Positions 62,892 to 64,000 of a stretch of DNA of 64,000 bases are shown in pieces. The stretch spans positions 98,858 through 162,857 of the forward strand of contig LVAQ01000023.1 in the NCBI GenBank assembly GCA_001604105.1. The letters run 5' to 3'. Made by a program: the position numbers and the translations under genes. The notes beneath the pieces are model-generated. The model saw only the letters and a program-made list of their open reading frames with translations. It made no database searches and was not told the origin of the DNA. This stretch comes from Clostridiales bacterium Firm_11. GTDB lineage: Bacteria; Bacillota; Clostridia; Christensenellales; Aristaeellaceae. The number at the start of each line of letters is the position of its first letter. The first letter of the stretch is position 1.

Positions 62892-62921
62892 TTGACAACA
62901 CGCTGCGCAGTATGGTATTTT
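62892..62921 (+). promoter_or_regulatory. Promoter of the second flavodoxin
   Basis: TTGACA (62892-62897), 18-base spacer, TATTTT (62916-62921). Confidence 0.6.
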
Positions 62922-62929
62922 ATATCAAG

Positions 62930-62945
62930 GTTAGATTCTTCTAAC
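62930..62945. promoter_or_regulatory. Palindrome at the flavodoxin transcription start
   Basis: GTTAGA-TTCT-TCTAAC, a perfect 6-4-6 palindrome just after the -10. The half-site TCTAACCT recurs at 62990-62997 and could pair with AGGTTAGA (62928-62935). Possible operator or switching leader; also AAGGC/GCC-CTTTTT nearby. Confidence 0.5.
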
Positions 62946-63105
62946 TGTTAAGGCGAAATGCCCTTTTTAATGCCCTGTGGTTTGATTCCTCTAACCTCAG
63001 CATGGCATGCGTCAGCGCTCTCGTTCATCAACGGGCGAGAACTTCGGCAAAGGGTAATAAAGGCCTTCGGTGCAAGTGATTACAAAACCAAATCAGGAGG
63101 TTAAC

Positions 63106-63516
63106 ATGAGCAAAGTTGCTGTAGTCTATTGGAGCGGTACCGGAAACACACAAGCCATGGCGGAGGCGGTAGCGCAGGCATCGCAGGGCACGCTGCTGGA
63201 AGCCAGCGCATTTGGCGCCGCTCAAGTCGAGGCTTTTGACAAATTTGCCTTTGGCTGCCCATCCATGGGTGCCGAAGAGCTTGAAGACAGTGAGTTTGAG
63301 CCGATGTTCACGGCTGTCAAACCCCTGCTTGCCGGAAAGACCATCGCATTGTTTGGCTCATACGGTTGGGGTGATGGCGAATGGATGCGTATCTGGGAAG
63401 AGGATTGCCGTCAAGCGGGGGCGATTCTTGCAACAGAAAGCGTCATTTGTCAGGAAACACCGGATGCCGATGCGTTGGCGCAGTGTGAAGCTTTAGGTAA
63501 GGCCCTGCTACAGTAG
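63106..63516 (+). CDS. Flavodoxin
   Basis: A 136-residue short-chain flavodoxin. The FMN phosphate loop SGTGNTQ (8-14) is complete; GCPSMGAEELEDSEF is the second flavin loop, and GSYGWGDGEWM the third. Alternative electron carrier to ferredoxin. AGGAGG is six bases before ATG 63106. Single gene with its own promoter and terminator; the palindrome suggests regulation. Confidence 0.95.
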   Translation: MSKVAVVYWSGTGNTQAMAEAVAQASQGTLLEASAFGAAQVEAFDKFAFGCPSMGAEELEDSEFEPMFTAVKPLLAGKTIALFGSYGWGDGEWMRIWEEDCRQAGAILATESVICQETPDADALAQCEALGKALLQ

Positions 63517-63598
63517 CAAATTTAACCATACGCGGTGCATCTCTGATGGGGTTGCTTGCTCCTCCTTCACAACCAACCCTGTCAGTTTGCAGATACGC

Positions 63599-63636
63599 AT
63601 GGTAATGACGATGATTCATGCCTTCGTCATCACCAT
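63599..63636. other. Imperfect hairpin of unknown role
   Basis: ATGGT-a-ATGACGA pairs with TCGTCAT-c-ACCAT (12 pairs, one mismatch, 12-base loop) without a T-tract. Confidence 0.4.
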
Positions 63637-63676
63637 CGCAAAGGGATCGCTTCCATAAGCGTCCATCAACACAGCG

Positions 63677-63715
63677 AGGGAATCAGTCGTGCCCAGTACG
63701 ATTGATTCCCTTTTT
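63677..63715 (+). terminator. Terminator after the flavodoxin
   Basis: 14-base stem 63677-63690 with 63698-63711, seven-base loop, followed by TTTT. Confidence 0.9.
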
Positions 63716-63905
63716 GCATTCTAAAACCAACTGATTAAGCCATGAGGTCAACCCGCCAAGCAAGCTATGCTCCTGTTTTGATGCCGCGCTGCTTGATGGG
63801 CTAAAACCATCGATGACAGGTATACGTGATTATTCAGCGTCCCGTTTCCCATGGCATCATGGTTCAATTCTTCTCCGATAGGTGCCCTGCATGAACTGTC
63901 CATAA

Positions 63906-63944
63906 AACAAAACAGCACCCGCATCAAGCGAGTGCTGCTTTGTT
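63906..63944 (-). terminator. rRNA operon terminator
   Basis: Minus-strand AACAAAGCAGCAC / GTGCTGTTTTGTT with one G-U pair that exists only in the minus transcript, followed by TTATG; it begins just after the 5S 3' end. Confidence 0.8.
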
Positions 63945-63952
63945 ATGATGGA

Positions 63953-64000
63953 ATGCGGCGGCGATCTACTCTCCCGGGCCGTTACCAGCCAAGTACCCTT
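63953..64000 (-). rRNA. rrf: 5S ribosomal RNA, 3' end (partial)
   Basis: The minus strand reads TACTTGGCTGGTAACGGCC then CGGGAGAGTAGATCGCCGCC, the typical loop and 3' end of bacterial 5S rRNA. The 5' part lies beyond the window edge, as do presumably 23S and 16S. The terminator follows directly. Confidence 0.9.

Overview
The window looks like chromosomal DNA from an anaerobic, monoderm-type Bacillota (Clostridia-like) bacterium. The signs are an operon-borne [FeFe]-hydrogenase with a NuoF-like partner, a hybrid-cluster protein with its own ferredoxin, the Firmicute order rimP-nusA-rnpM-ylxQ-infB-rbfA-nrnA-truB-ribF-rpsO-pnp, a SpoVB-like flippase next to mazG and HU, a Cys15-type OhrR, strong AGGAGG ribosome-binding sites and many near-consensus sigma-A promoters (TTGACA-16/17-TATAAT). 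No phage, transposase, integrase, CRISPR array or tRNA was recognised; all genes look like resident chromosomal genes.

Layout. 1-10.9 kb: envelope and housekeeping genes (PAP2-undecaprenol kinase fusion, a degenerate CapA-like protein, a TIM-barrel epimerase, an esterase, the KtrAB potassium system, peptidase T, a phosphohexomutase, a DUF2461 protein). 10.9-20 kb: a large membrane-anchored CARDB-like surface protein, then the hydCBA hydrogenase operon, whose HydB is fused to a GltD/NfnB-type FAD-NAD(P)H module; the operon has a consensus promoter and a leader of about 590 bases. 20-25 kb: a CHAP peptidoglycan hydrolase and two multi-membrane glycosyltransferases. 25-31.5 kb: an NDP-forming acyl-CoA synthetase in beta-alpha order, a frameshifted acetyltransferase, a flavodoxin-like protein, MsrAB, two small secreted proteins and an HD-domain protein. 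31.5-38.6 kb: hcp-ferredoxin and a full branched-chain amino acid ABC transporter (livJ-H-M-G-F). 39-44 kb: a fatty-acid-kinase-like FakA-DegV fusion with two small membrane proteins, and a gpx-ohrR peroxide-response pair. 44-57.5 kb: the transcription/translation operon, read leftward, ending with pnp and followed by an M16 peptidase and a dUTPase. 57.7-63.5 kb: a cation/proton antiporter, SpoVB-like flippase, mazG, HU and a flavodoxin. The right edge holds the 3' end of a 5S rRNA on the minus strand, so an rRNA operon lies beyond the window and ends here.

How the parts fit. Hydrogenase, ferredoxins, flavodoxins, Hcp, MsrAB and Gpx/OhrR describe fermentative metabolism with reductive disposal of electrons and defence against oxidative or nitrosative stress. 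The most unusual points are the HydB-GltD fusion together with a coiled-coil tail on HydA, the gpx-ohrR operon with an OhrR-type box on its -10, a RibF without a recognisable riboflavin-kinase motif, the one-polypeptide FakA-FakB arrangement, the PAP2-DgkA fusion, and structured leaders in front of hydCBA, livJ and the flavodoxin.
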